Positions 26,298 to 34,334 of a stretch of 64,000 bases of DNA are shown here, piece after piece. Where the stretch lies: positions 292,843-356,842 of the forward strand of contig NZ_JAWLHG010000004.1 in the NCBI RefSeq assembly GCF_041690465.1, written 5' to 3'. How positions within the stretch are numbered: position 1 is the first letter of the stretch; every line of letters begins with the position of its first letter. Both the position numbers and the translations under genes were made by a program. This stretch comes from Falsiroseomonas sp041690465 (lineage in GTDB: Bacteria; Pseudomonadota; Alphaproteobacteria; Acetobacterales; Acetobacteraceae). The notes beneath the pieces were generated by a model. The model was not told where the DNA came from. It did not search any database and was given only the letters and a program-made list of their open reading frames with translations.

Positions 26298-27275
26298 ATG
26301 CGCCGTCGCCATGTCCTCGCCTTCGCCACCACGCTGGCCCTGCCGGGCCTGGCGCGCGCGCAGCCGGAAGCCTTCCCCTCCCGCCCCATCCGCCTGGTGA
26401 TCCCCTTCACCGCCGGCGGCAGCAACGACATCGTCGGGCGGATGCTCGCCGAGGCGATGGCGGCGCGCCTCGGCCAGTCGGTAATCGTGGAGAATCGCGG
26501 CGGCGCCGGCGGGCTGCTCGGCAACGACCTCGTCGCCAAGGCGCAGCCCGATGGCTACACGGTGCTGCTCGCCGGCAGCGGCAGCTTCCTGATCTCCTCG
26601 CTGGTGCAGCCGCGCCTGCCCTACGACCCGGAGCGCGATTTCGCGCCGATCGGCTACATCGGCGCCGCGCCGAACGTGATCACTGTCCATCCCGGCGTGA
26701 ACGCCCGCACGCTCGGCGAATTGCAGGCGGTGGCGAAGGCCGCGCCCGCGCCGCTGCGCTTCGGCTCACCGGGCGTCGGCACCACCGGCCATGCGCTCGG
26801 CGCGATGATCGGCGTCGTACTCGGCGTGGACCTCGAGGCGGTGCACTACCGCGGCACCGGCCCCGCACTGACCGATGTGCTCGCCGGCCGCCTGCAGATC
26901 CTCACCAACGCCTCCGCCCCGCTGCAGCCACATATCGCCGCCGGCCGACTGCGCGCGCTGGCGATTGCCGGCAAGACGCGCAGCGCCGCGCTGCCCGACA
27001 TCCCGACCAGCGTGGAGCAGGGCTTCCCCGAGCTCGACAGCGCCACCTGGTATGCGCTGCTCGCCACCGGCGGCACGCCGCCCGACCGGATCGCGTTACT
27101 GCACAAGGCACTGAACGAGACGCTGGCCGACCCGGCCATCCGCAGCCGCCTGGTGGAGAACGGCGTGGACGAGATCGCGCCGAGCCGGACGCCCGCCGAT
27201 CTCGCGACGCTGCTGGTGGAGGAGCGCACGCGCTGGCGGCGGGTGGTGCAGCGCGCCAACCTCCGCATCGACTAG
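26298..27275 (+). CDS. Bug/TctC-type tripartite tricarboxylate transporter substrate-binding protein (4)
   Basis: Periplasmic receptor of 325 residues. ATG 26298 follows GGGAGGA, with leader MRRRHVLAFATTLALPGLARA. Landmarks are IPFTAGGSNDIVGRM, VENRGGAGGLLGN, PDGYTVLLAG, LPYDPERDFAPIGY and IPTSVEQGFPE. It is the first gene of an operon with a crotonase and an ADP-forming acyl-CoA synthetase. Those genes imply a monocarboxylate that is activated to a CoA thioester after uptake. Confidence 0.9.
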   Translation: MRRRHVLAFATTLALPGLARAQPEAFPSRPIRLVIPFTAGGSNDIVGRMLAEAMAARLGQSVIVENRGGAGGLLGNDLVAKAQPDGYTVLLAGSGSFLISSLVQPRLPYDPERDFAPIGYIGAAPNVITVHPGVNARTLGELQAVAKAAPAPLRFGSPGVGTTGHALGAMIGVVLGVDLEAVHYRGTGPALTDVLAGRLQILTNASAPLQPHIAAGRLRALAIAGKTRSAALPDIPTSVEQGFPELDSATWYALLATGGTPPDRIALLHKALNETLADPAIRSRLVENGVDEIAPSRTPADLATLLVEERTRWRRVVQRANLRID

Positions 27276-27290
27276 CAAAGGATCGTAAGG

Positions 27291-28082
27291 ATGAGCGAGG
27301 GAACCGCCATCGCCTACGCGGTGGAGGATGGGGTGGCCACGCTCCGCCTCGACCGGCCGGAGCGGCGCAACGCCATCGACGACGCGATGCGCGGCGAGAT
27401 GATCGCGGCGCTGGAGGCGGCGGCCTCCGATCCGGCGGTGCGCGCGCTGGTCATCACCGGCAGCGGCACGGCGTTCTGCGCCGGTGGCGATGTGCGCGGC
27501 ATGCAGCAGCGCCTGTCGGCGCCGCAGGAGGATGTCGCCTTCAACGGCTGGAGCCGGCAGCAGCGCACGCATCGCGCAGTGGCGCTGCTGCACAACCTGC
27601 CGAAGCCCACCATTGCCGCGGTGAACGGCGCGGCGGCGGGCCTCGGCTGCGACGTGGCGCTCTCCTGCGACTTCGTCATCGCCGCCGAGGCGGCGAATTT
27701 CACCATGAGCTTCATCGCCCGCGGCCTGATCCCCGATGGCGGCGGCATGTATTTCCTGCCCCGCCGCGTCGGCCTGGCGCGTGCAAAGGAGCTGGTGTTC
27801 AGCGGTCGGCGTGTCGGCGCGGCGGAGGCACTGTCGATCGGCATGATCGAACGCGTGGTGCCGGATGCCGAGCTGCTGCCGGCCGCACAGGATTGGGCGC
27901 GGCAGCTTTCTGCCGGCTCACCGGCTGCGCTGGCGCTGGCCAAGTCGGTGATGGACCGCTCGCTGGAGATGTCGTTCGAGCAGGTTCTGGCGGAAGGCGC
28001 GAAGGCGCAGGCTCTCTGCTACACCACCGGCGAGCACCGCGCCTCGGTTGCCGCCTTCCTGGCGAAGTCGAAGAAGCCATGA
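27291..28082 (+). CDS. Crotonase-fold enzyme (enoyl-CoA hydratase/isomerase family, PaaG-like)
   Basis: A 263-residue crotonase-superfamily enzyme. The CoA-binding/oxyanion segment is GSGTAFCAGGDVRGM and the second oxyanion segment GAAAGLGCDVALSCDF. Where classic hydratases have GGGCE and PEINLGIIPGAGG, this protein has GLGCD and RGLIPDGGG. The two catalytic Glu of hydratases are therefore not conserved, and the IPDGGG signature is closer to PaaG-type isomerases. Cytoplasmic. It sits between the Bug receptor and the acyl-CoA synthetase, whose ATG overlaps its stop. The likely role is rearranging, hydrating or cleaving the CoA ester made by the next gene's product. Confidence 0.85.
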   Translation: MSEGTAIAYAVEDGVATLRLDRPERRNAIDDAMRGEMIAALEAAASDPAVRALVITGSGTAFCAGGDVRGMQQRLSAPQEDVAFNGWSRQQRTHRAVALLHNLPKPTIAAVNGAAAGLGCDVALSCDFVIAAEAANFTMSFIARGLIPDGGGMYFLPRRVGLARAKELVFSGRRVGAAEALSIGMIERVVPDAELLPAAQDWARQLSAGSPAALALAKSVMDRSLEMSFEQVLAEGAKAQALCYTTGEHRASVAAFLAKSKKP

Positions 28083-30139
28083 GCGATCTCTGGCGCCTGC
28101 TGCGGCCGCGCAGCGTGGCGGTGATCGGCGCCTCGGCCGATCCGTCCAAGACCACGGGGCGGCCGGTCGGCTATCTGCAGCGCCACGGCTTCGACGGCGC
28201 GATCTGGCCGGTCAATCCCCGCGCCGCCGAGATTGCCGGCCTGCGCTGCTTTGCCGATGTCGCCAGCCTGCCCGCCGCGCCCGACGTGGCGATCGTGCTG
28301 GTCGGGCCGGAACGCGCCGAGGGCGCGGTGCGCGAGCTTGCCGGGCGCGGCACGGCGGCGGCGATCGTGCTCGCCGGCGGCTATGCCGAGAGCGGCGGCG
28401 ACGGCCCGGCACGGCAGGCGGCGCTGCGCGAAGCCGCGGGCGCGATGCGCCTGCTCGGCCCGAACACGATCGGGCTGGTGAACCTAGCGGACCATATCGT
28501 GCTCTCCGCCTCCGGCGCGCTGGAGGTGGAGGACCTGCCACCGGGGCGCGTCTCGCTGGTTTCGCAATCCGGCGGAATCCTCGGCGCGGTTCTGTCGCGC
28601 GGCGCGGCGCAGGGCATCGGCTTCGCGCGGCTGGTCTCCACGGGCAACGAGGCGGATCTCGACGTCGCGGATTTCGTGGACCTGCTGGCCGAGGACGACG
28701 CGACCGCGGTGATCGCGCTCTACATCGAAGGCCTGCGGCGGCCGGAGGCGTTCCGCGCGGCCGCGCGCAAGGCAGCGGCGGCCGGCAAGCCGATCGTCGC
28801 CTTCAAGGTCGGACGGTCGGAGGCCGGCGCGCAGGCGGCGATCTCGCACACCGGCGCGCTCTCCGGTGCGGATCGGCTGTATGGGGCGCTGTTCCGCCAA
28901 CTCGGCGTGATCCGCGCAGAGCGCTTCTCGGACCTGCTCGATATTCCTGCCGCACTGGCGATGGGGCGGCGCGCAAAGGGCCGGCGCGTGGCGGTGCTGA
29001 CCTCGACCGGCGGCGCGGGCGCGCTGCTGGCGGACAGCTTCGGCATGGCCGGCTTCGACCTGCCGCCACCGGACGCCGGAGCCGCGGCAAAGCTCGCCGC
29101 GCTGACCGGCGAGCCGGCGCCGTCGAACCCGCTGGACCTGACGCTGGCCGGCCTCAAGCCGGAGGTGATGCGCGGCGCGATCGAGGCGCTGCTGGCGAGC
29201 CCGACCTATGATGCCCTGGCGGTGGTGGTCGGCTCCTCCGCGCTGGCGCAGCCGCGGTTGGCAGCGGATGCCATCGCCGCCTGCCAGGCGGGCAGCGACA
29301 AGCCGCTGCTCGCCTATCTTAGCCCGCACGCCCCCGCCATCGGCAACGCACTGCAGCGCCAGGGCATCCCGGCGCTGACGGCGCCCGAAGCGGCTGCCGC
29401 CGTGCTGGCTGCGCTGGCTGCACCGGCGCCGCATGTCGCGCCCGAAGCGGTTCCGCAGCCGCTACCTGCCGGCCTGCCGCCCGGCACGCTCGACGAGGCG
29501 GAGAGCAAGGCGCTGTTCGCACGCTTCGGCATCCCCGCCGTGCGCGAGGAAGCCTGCGCAACGCCGCAGCACGCAGCCGAAGCCGCGCAGCGGATCGGCG
29601 GGCGCGTGGTGGTGAAGGCGCTGTCGCGCCAACTGGCGCACAAGAGCGATGTCGGCGGTGTGAGGCTCGGCCTCACGCCGGATCAGGTCGCGGATGCGGG
29701 CGCCGAGATCCTGCAGCGCGTCGCCGCGGCGACCGGCCAGGCGCCGGAGGGCCTGCTGGTGCAGGAGCAGGTGGCGGTCGGTGTGGAGGTTATCCTCGGG
29801 CTGACGCGCGATCCGCTGCTCGGCACCTCGATCCTGATCGGCATGGGCGGCGTGGCGGCGGAGCTGTTCGGCGACACCGCGCTCCGCCTGCTGCCGCTGT
29901 CGCGCGGGGAGGCGGAGGCGATGGTGGGGGAGTTGCGCGGCGCCCCGCTGCTGCGTGGCTTCCGCGGCCGCCCTCCGGCCGACATGCCGGCGCTGATCCA
30001 GGCCGTGCTGGACTTCGCCGCAATGGGCGAGGCGCTGGGCGAGCGACTGGTGGAAGCGGAGATCAACCCACTCTTCGTGCTGCCCGAAGGCCAGGGCGTG
30101 CGCGCGGCGGATGGGCTGGCGGTGCTGGTGGCCGGCTGA
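28079..30139 (+). CDS. Acyl-CoA synthetase, NDP/ADP-forming (acetate--CoA ligase ADP-forming type, fused alpha-beta)
   Basis: A 686-residue fusion. The CoA-binding Rossmann domain starts SVAVIGASADPSKTTGRPVGY. The succinyl-CoA-synthetase-like domains carry SQSGGILGAVLSRGAAQG and the phospho-His segment AISHTGALSGADR. A C-terminal ATP-grasp domain (about residues 460-686) has GRVVVKALSRQLAHKSDVGG. It makes acyl-CoA from a carboxylate with ADP + Pi release. Start 28079 overlaps the crotonase stop (ATGA). The Bug partner upstream suggests it acts on an imported acid. Confidence 0.9.
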   Translation: MSDLWRLLRPRSVAVIGASADPSKTTGRPVGYLQRHGFDGAIWPVNPRAAEIAGLRCFADVASLPAAPDVAIVLVGPERAEGAVRELAGRGTAAAIVLAGGYAESGGDGPARQAALREAAGAMRLLGPNTIGLVNLADHIVLSASGALEVEDLPPGRVSLVSQSGGILGAVLSRGAAQGIGFARLVSTGNEADLDVADFVDLLAEDDATAVIALYIEGLRRPEAFRAAARKAAAAGKPIVAFKVGRSEAGAQAAISHTGALSGADRLYGALFRQLGVIRAERFSDLLDIPAALAMGRRAKGRRVAVLTSTGGAGALLADSFGMAGFDLPPPDAGAAAKLAALTGEPAPSNPLDLTLAGLKPEVMRGAIEALLASPTYDALAVVVGSSALAQPRLAADAIAACQAGSDKPLLAYLSPHAPAIGNALQRQGIPALTAPEAAAAVLAALAAPAPHVAPEAVPQPLPAGLPPGTLDEAESKALFARFGIPAVREEACATPQHAAEAAQRIGGRVVVKALSRQLAHKSDVGGVRLGLTPDQVADAGAEILQRVAAATGQAPEGLLVQEQVAVGVEVILGLTRDPLLGTSILIGMGGVAAELFGDTALRLLPLSRGEAEAMVGELRGAPLLRGFRGRPPADMPALIQAVLDFAAMGEALGERLVEAEINPLFVLPEGQGVRAADGLAVLVAG

Positions 30140-30189
30140 TCGTCAGCTCGCCGCAAAGGCGGCGCGGATCGCGGGGTCGCGGCAAGGCC

Positions 30190-30213
30190 GCGCCCTGCTG
30201 CCTCGCAGGGCGC
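30190..30213. terminator. Hairpin between convergent acyl-CoA synthetase and dnaA genes
   Basis: A perfect 9-bp stem (30190-30198 with 30205-30213) and 6-nt loop TGCCTC lie in the 83-bp convergent gap. A second small dyad, CTGAGC-AA-GCTCAG, overlaps the end of dnaA. There is no T-tract, so termination is inferred from position and symmetry. Confidence 0.45.
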
Positions 30214-30222
30214 TGAGCAAGC

Positions 30223-31704
30223 TCAGGTTTCGAGCATGCGCCGCAGCAGCTCGACATCCTCGGCGAAGGCGCTGTCCTGCTGCATGAGCTCCGCGATGCG
30301 GCTGACGGCGTGCATCACTGTGGTGTGGTCGCGCCCGCCGAACCGCCGGCCGATCTCGGGCAGCGAGCGGGTGGTGAGCTGCTTCGCCAGGTACATCGCC
30401 ACCTGGCGCGGCCGCGCCACGTTGCGCGCGCGACGCGGGGAGGACATGTCGCTGAGCCGGATGTTGTAGTGCTCGGCGACCTTCTTCTGGATCTCCTCGA
30501 TCGTCACGCGCCGGTCATGCGCGCGCAGCACATCGTGCAGCACCTCCTGCGCGCCTTCGAGCGTCACCGGGCGGCCGAACAGGTTGGCGTGGGCGATCAG
30601 CCGGTTCAGCGCACCCTCCAGCTCCCGCACGTTGGAGGTGATCTTGTGCGCCAGGAACTCCAGCACCTTGGGCGGCACCGGCACGCCCGCCTGTTGCACC
30701 TTCGCCTGCAGGATCGAGATGCGCAGCTCATAGGTGGTGGCATGCAGGTCGGCCACCATGCCCTGGCCGAGCCTGGTGCGCAGCCGGTCCTCGATGCCCG
30801 CCAGATCGGAGGGCGGCTTGTCGGAGGAGACGACGATCTGCTTGCCGGCATCCACCAGCGCGTTGAAGGTGTGGAAGAACTCCTCCTGCGTGTTGTCCTT
30901 GCCGATCAGGAACTGCAGGTCGTCGATCAGCAGCACGTCCACGCTGCGCAGCGATTCCTTGAACTCCATCGTGGACTGGCTGCGCAGTGCGGCGATGAAG
31001 CGGTACATGAACTTCTCGGCGCTCATATAGGCGACCGAGAGCGGCCCGCGGCCGTTGGAGCCATGCTCGCGGATCGCCCAGGCGATGGCGTGCATCAGAT
31101 GCGTCTTGCCCAGCCCGACGCCGCCATACAGGAACAGCGGGTTGAAGCCCGGGCTCGCTGGCCGCTCGGCCACGCGGCGCGCGCAGGCATGGGCGAACTC
31201 ATTGGGCTTGCCGACCACGAAGGTGTCGAAGGTGAAGCGCGGATCGAGCGACGCCGACCAATCGCCACGCCCATCCGGCGCACGCGGCTCGGCAGGACGT
31301 CCGAGCGGCTCGGCAAGCCCGGCCTCCACTGGCTCCGCCCGCGGGCGGGCGGTCGCCACGCCATCTCCAACCGGCGTCGGTGCCGCCTGTCCGTCAGGTC
31401 GTGCCGCGGCGGCGCGCGGCTCCGGTGTCACGCGGAACTCGACACGGCGCACGGCCGGCATCTCGGCCTGCCACAGCGCCTGCAGCCGGTCGCCGTAATG
31501 GCCGCGCACCCAGTCGCGCAGGAAGCGGGTGGGCAGCACAACCACCACCTCCTCGCCCTGCAGCGTGGAAAGGGTCATCTGACGGAGCCAGGAGCGGTAC
31601 TCGACCTCTCCCACCTCCTCGCGCAGCCGGCCACGGATCCGGGCCCACACCTCGGCCAACTGGCCCTGGGCGGGGGGAGAGGCCGGACCGACCGCATTCT
31701 CCAT
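30223..31704 (-). CDS. dnaA: Chromosomal replication initiator protein DnaA
   Basis: Replication initiator and AAA+ ATPase of 493 residues. The N-terminal DnaB-interaction domain (WARIRGRLREEVGEVEYRSW) is followed by a variable Pro/Ala/Arg-rich linker (about 95-150). Domain III begins FTFDTFVVGKPNEFAHA and carries Walker A GGVGLGKTHLMHA and Walker B VDVLLIDDLQFL. The C-terminal helix-turn-helix contains the DnaA signature RPRQVAMYLAKQLT and GGRDHTTVMHA. GTG at 31713 is an alternative start three codons upstream. The rpsT-dnaA neighbourhood is conserved in many alphaproteobacteria. Confidence 0.97.
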   Translation of the reverse strand: MENAVGPASPPAQGQLAEVWARIRGRLREEVGEVEYRSWLRQMTLSTLQGEEVVVVLPTRFLRDWVRGHYGDRLQALWQAEMPAVRRVEFRVTPEPRAAAARPDGQAAPTPVGDGVATARPRAEPVEAGLAEPLGRPAEPRAPDGRGDWSASLDPRFTFDTFVVGKPNEFAHACARRVAERPASPGFNPLFLYGGVGLGKTHLMHAIAWAIREHGSNGRGPLSVAYMSAEKFMYRFIAALRSQSTMEFKESLRSVDVLLIDDLQFLIGKDNTQEEFFHTFNALVDAGKQIVVSSDKPPSDLAGIEDRLRTRLGQGMVADLHATTYELRISILQAKVQQAGVPVPPKVLEFLAHKITSNVRELEGALNRLIAHANLFGRPVTLEGAQEVLHDVLRAHDRRVTIEEIQKKVAEHYNIRLSDMSSPRRARNVARPRQVAMYLAKQLTTRSLPEIGRRFGGRDHTTVMHAVSRIAELMQQDSAFAEDVELLRRMLET

Positions 31705-31860
31705 GGGACGCACCTGCCACCCTCACCAGCCCGTCTTTGGACCAGACCTCGACCCGCCTGCCAACCGCGGAGCTTCCGCCTGGAAGAGACGACGCATGCA
31801 GCCACGGGATGCGCCGACCGCCCTGACGTTACCGCGACCACGGCGCCCGGCGCAAATGCT

Positions 31861-31880
31861 TACTTTGCCCCCGCAAAGTA
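31861..31880. repeat. Perfect 8-bp inverted repeat in the dnaA-rpsT gap
   Basis: TACTTTGC and GCAAAGTA flank a CCCC loop in the gap 31705-32060. That gap is otherwise gene-free and locally the most A/T-rich stretch nearby (about 31850-31960). It lies about 155 bp upstream of dnaA. There is no following T-run, so it looks more like a protein-binding dyad or leader hairpin of dnaA than a terminator. I see no convincing DnaA-box cluster. Confidence 0.5.
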
Positions 31881-32020
31881 CTGTGACGGCAAAAGAGCAC
31901 TACTGCGCATGCACAGAATGCATACACCAAGTAATCAACATTGAATGCGCTTTGCGTCGCGCCGGGCGCCCCGGCAAGCCATGGGCGGCCATCTAATGCG
32001 GGCGCGGGAGGTCTGGCAAC

Positions 32021-32051
32021 GGGACCGGAGCGCGAACCTGCGCCCGGTCCC
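32021..32051 (-). terminator. Hairpin after rpsT
   Basis: GGGACCGG(A)GCGC pairs with GCGCCCGGTCCC around a 6-nt loop: a 12-bp stem with one bulged A, 9 bases past the rpsT stop. No poly-T follows on the minus strand, so it may slow or end transcription with Rho rather than act as an intrinsic terminator. Confidence 0.5.
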
Positions 32052-32060
32052 GACGCAGTG

Positions 32061-32339
32061 TCAGGCCTGGGCGGCCGCCGCCAGAGCCTTGATGCGCGTG
32101 GAGAGCCGCGAGAGCTTCCGCGCCACCGTGTTGTCGTGCATCACGCCCTTGGTCGCCGCGCGCTGCAGCTCGGGCTGTGCGGCGCGGAACGCCTCCTGAG
32201 CGGCGCCCTTGTCGCCGGAGGCGATCGCCTGTTCCACCTTCCGGAGGAAGGTGCGGACACGCGACTTGCGCGCGCGGTTGCGCGCGGTCCGCTTCTCGAT
32301 CTGCCGGATGCGCTTCCGCGCGGAGTCCGTATTCGCCAT
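32061..32339 (-). CDS. rpsT: 30S ribosomal protein S20
   Basis: A 92-residue, strongly basic small-subunit protein that binds 16S rRNA. It begins MANTDSARKRIRQIEKRTAR and ends with the Ala-rich helix TRIKALAAAAQA, as usual for S20. Length is normal for the family. It is monocistronic, between a candidate promoter at 32406-32435 and a hairpin at 32021-32051, and lies upstream of dnaA on the same strand. Confidence 0.97.
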   Translation of the reverse strand: MANTDSARKRIRQIEKRTARNRARKSRVRTFLRKVEQAIASGDKGAAQEAFRAAQPELQRAATKGVMHDNTVARKLSRLSTRIKALAAAAQA

Positions 32340-32405
32340 GGGCTGCGTGTCTGACCAGAAATATGTGGTGAGCCGGCAGGACCCCTCCCGCCAGCGAAGG
32401 CGCGG

Positions 32406-32435
32406 GTTCTAGCCCTGACGCCGCGCGCGAGTCAA
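32406..32435 (-). promoter_or_regulatory. Candidate sigma-70 promoter of rpsT
   Basis: On the minus strand, TTGACT (32430-32435, 5/6 to consensus) and TAGAAC (32406-32411, 4/6) are separated by 18 bp. They lie in the gap between the enoyl-CoA hydratase end and rpsT and would give a leader of about 60 nt. Confidence 0.45.
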
Positions 32436-32464
32436 TGCCGGAAGTCCGGACGGGAAGGCCCGCA

Positions 32465-33241
32465 TCACTGGTGGCGGAACTTCGCCGGTCGCTTCTCCGC
32501 GAAGGCCGCCATGCCTTCCTTCTGGTCCTCGGTGGCGAACAGGCTGAGGAACAGGCGCCGCTCGAAGCGCACGCCTTCCTTCAGCGTCATCTCGTAGGCG
32601 GCGTTCACCGCTTCCTTCGCCATCGCCACAGAAGGGCCGGAGAGGCTTGCGATCTTCTCGCCCATCCTCACCGCCTCGGCGAGCAGATCGGCCACCGGCA
32701 CCACGCGGCAGACGAGATTGGACCTTTCCGCCTCGGCCGCATCCATCATGCGGCCGGTGAGGATCATCTCCATCGCCTTGGACTTGCCGACCGCGCGCGT
32801 CAGGCGCTGCGAGCCGCCGGCGCCGGGGATAATGCCCAGGTTGATCTCCGGCTGTCCGAACTTCGCGTTGTCCGCCGCGAGGATGAGGTCGCACATCATG
32901 GCGAGCTCGCAGCCGCCGCCGAGCGCGAAGCCGGCGACCGCAGCGACCACCGGCTTCTGGATGGTCAGCACCGCTTCCCAGCGCTTGCCGATGAAGTCGT
33001 CGAAATAGACCGCGGGGTAGGTGCGGTCCTTCATCTCCTTGATGTCCGCCCCGGCGGCGAAGGCCTTCTCGCTGCCGGTCAGCACGATGCAGCCGATGCC
33101 CTCATTGGCGTCATAGGCGCGCAGCGCCTGGCCGAGCTCCTCCATCAACTGGTCGCACAGCGCATTCAGCGCCTTCGGCCGGTTCAGGGTGATCAGGCCG
33201 ACGCGGCCCCGGGTCTCGACCAGGATCATATCGTAGGCCAT
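32465..33241 (-). CDS. Enoyl-CoA hydratase
   Basis: A 258-residue canonical crotonase: hydrates trans-2-enoyl-CoA in beta-oxidation, cytoplasmic. The oxyanion segments SEKAFAAGADIKEM and ALGGGCELAMMCD, plus PEINLGIIPGAGGSQRL, contain both catalytic Glu residues. That makes it a true hydratase, unlike the crotonase at 27291. ATG 33241 was chosen over an upstream start because it begins MAYDMILVETRGRVGLITLN, the standard N-terminus. It sits between rpsT and mutM on the same strand. Confidence 0.93.
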   Translation of the reverse strand: MAYDMILVETRGRVGLITLNRPKALNALCDQLMEELGQALRAYDANEGIGCIVLTGSEKAFAAGADIKEMKDRTYPAVYFDDFIGKRWEAVLTIQKPVVAAVAGFALGGGCELAMMCDLILAADNAKFGQPEINLGIIPGAGGSQRLTRAVGKSKAMEMILTGRMMDAAEAERSNLVCRVVPVADLLAEAVRMGEKIASLSGPSVAMAKEAVNAAYEMTLKEGVRFERRLFLSLFATEDQKEGMAAFAEKRPAKFRHQ

Positions 33242-33377
33242 GGCGCGTCCTCGCAAGGCATGAACAGGGCCAAGCGGTCGCCCGGATCAGGCCGGAAGTC
33301 AACGCTGCGTCCGCGATGCGCGCAGAGCGCAGGCAGCTGCAGGCTGCCGAGCACCCGAGGGCTGAATCGCGGCGCCC

Positions 33378-34277
33378 CTATCTCTGCGTCCGCGGGCACC
33401 AGAAGGTGGAACGCCCCGCCTGAACCATCCGCTGAACACCCTTGCAGCCGCTGTCAGGGCCCGGACAGAGCGGGCAGGGCTGGCCCTCTCGATCATAGAC
33501 CGCGAAGCGATCCTGGAAGCGCCCGAGTTCGCCATCGGCGCGCACGTAATCGCGAAGCGATGATCCGCCCGCGCCGATCGCCTCGTTCAGCACCGCCCTG
33601 ATCGCCGGCACCAGCCGCGCCGCGCGCTTCCCGGTGACGGTATGGGCCAGGCGGCGGGGCGAGATGCCTGCGCGGAACAGCGCCTCCGCCACATAGATGT
33701 TGCCGAGCCCCGCCACCACGCTCTGGTCGAGCAGCGCCGCCTTGATCGGCGTGCGCTTGCCGGCCAGCGCGGCAGCGAGGACCGCCGGCGTGAAGCCATC
33801 CTCCAGCGGTTCGGGGCCGAGGCCGGCGAGCAGCCGGTGGCGGTCCTCCTCGGCGGTCGGCATCAGGTCCACGCAGCCGAAGCGGCGCGGATCCACGAAG
33901 CCGATGCGCGTGCCGTCCTCGGTCTCCATCACCAGGTGCTCATGCGCCTCCGGCGGCTGATTGTGGCCACGCGCATCGGAGAAGCGCCCCGTCGGCCCCA
34001 TCCAGGGCACGCGCGGCCCTTCCTCCGGCCGCGCCACCAGCCGCCCGGACATGCCGAGATGGATCAGCAGGCTCTCCCCGGTATCGAGCCGGACGAGGAT
34101 GTATTTGCCCCGCCGCCGGAAGCCGGTGACGACCGCGCCCGTCAGCCGGCGCGCGAGGCCTTCCGGGAAGGGCCAGCGCATGTCGGGACGGGTGGTCTCG
34201 GCGCGGGCGATGCGCCGCCCCTCCAGCACGGCGGCGAGGCCGCGCATCACCGTCTCGACCTCGGGAAGCTCGGGCAT
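33378..34277 (-). CDS. mutM: Formamidopyrimidine-DNA glycosylase (Fpg/MutM) with atypical zinc finger
   Basis: A 299-residue DNA-repair bifunctional glycosylase/AP lyase that removes 8-oxoguanine. The N-terminal catalytic PELPEVETV (Pro1/Glu2 after Met removal) is intact. GLGNIYVAEALFRAGISP is the helix-two-turn-helix. The C-terminal zinc-finger region is unusual: Cys268 and Cys271, then an insertion with Cys278, then GRSTFWCPRTQR, where the usual final Cys is Thr297. Cys278 could take over as fourth ligand. Divergent from ubiE by 57 bp. Confidence 0.95.
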   Translation of the reverse strand: MPELPEVETVMRGLAAVLEGRRIARAETTRPDMRWPFPEGLARRLTGAVVTGFRRRGKYILVRLDTGESLLIHLGMSGRLVARPEEGPRVPWMGPTGRFSDARGHNQPPEAHEHLVMETEDGTRIGFVDPRRFGCVDLMPTAEEDRHRLLAGLGPEPLEDGFTPAVLAAALAGKRTPIKAALLDQSVVAGLGNIYVAEALFRAGISPRRLAHTVTGKRAARLVPAIRAVLNEAIGAGGSSLRDYVRADGELGRFQDRFAVYDREGQPCPLCPGPDSGCKGVQRMVQAGRSTFWCPRTQR

Positions 34278-34334
34278 GGAATCCCCCTCCCCGCTTCCTT
34301 GCCCTGCCCCACGCCTTCCGCCAAGTTGCCGGCC

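Noticed and set aside
31705..32060. Possible oriC next to dnaA
   Set aside because: No cluster of TTATNCACA-like boxes on either strand; the A/T-rich stretch is short. Alphaproteobacterial origins are often not beside dnaA.
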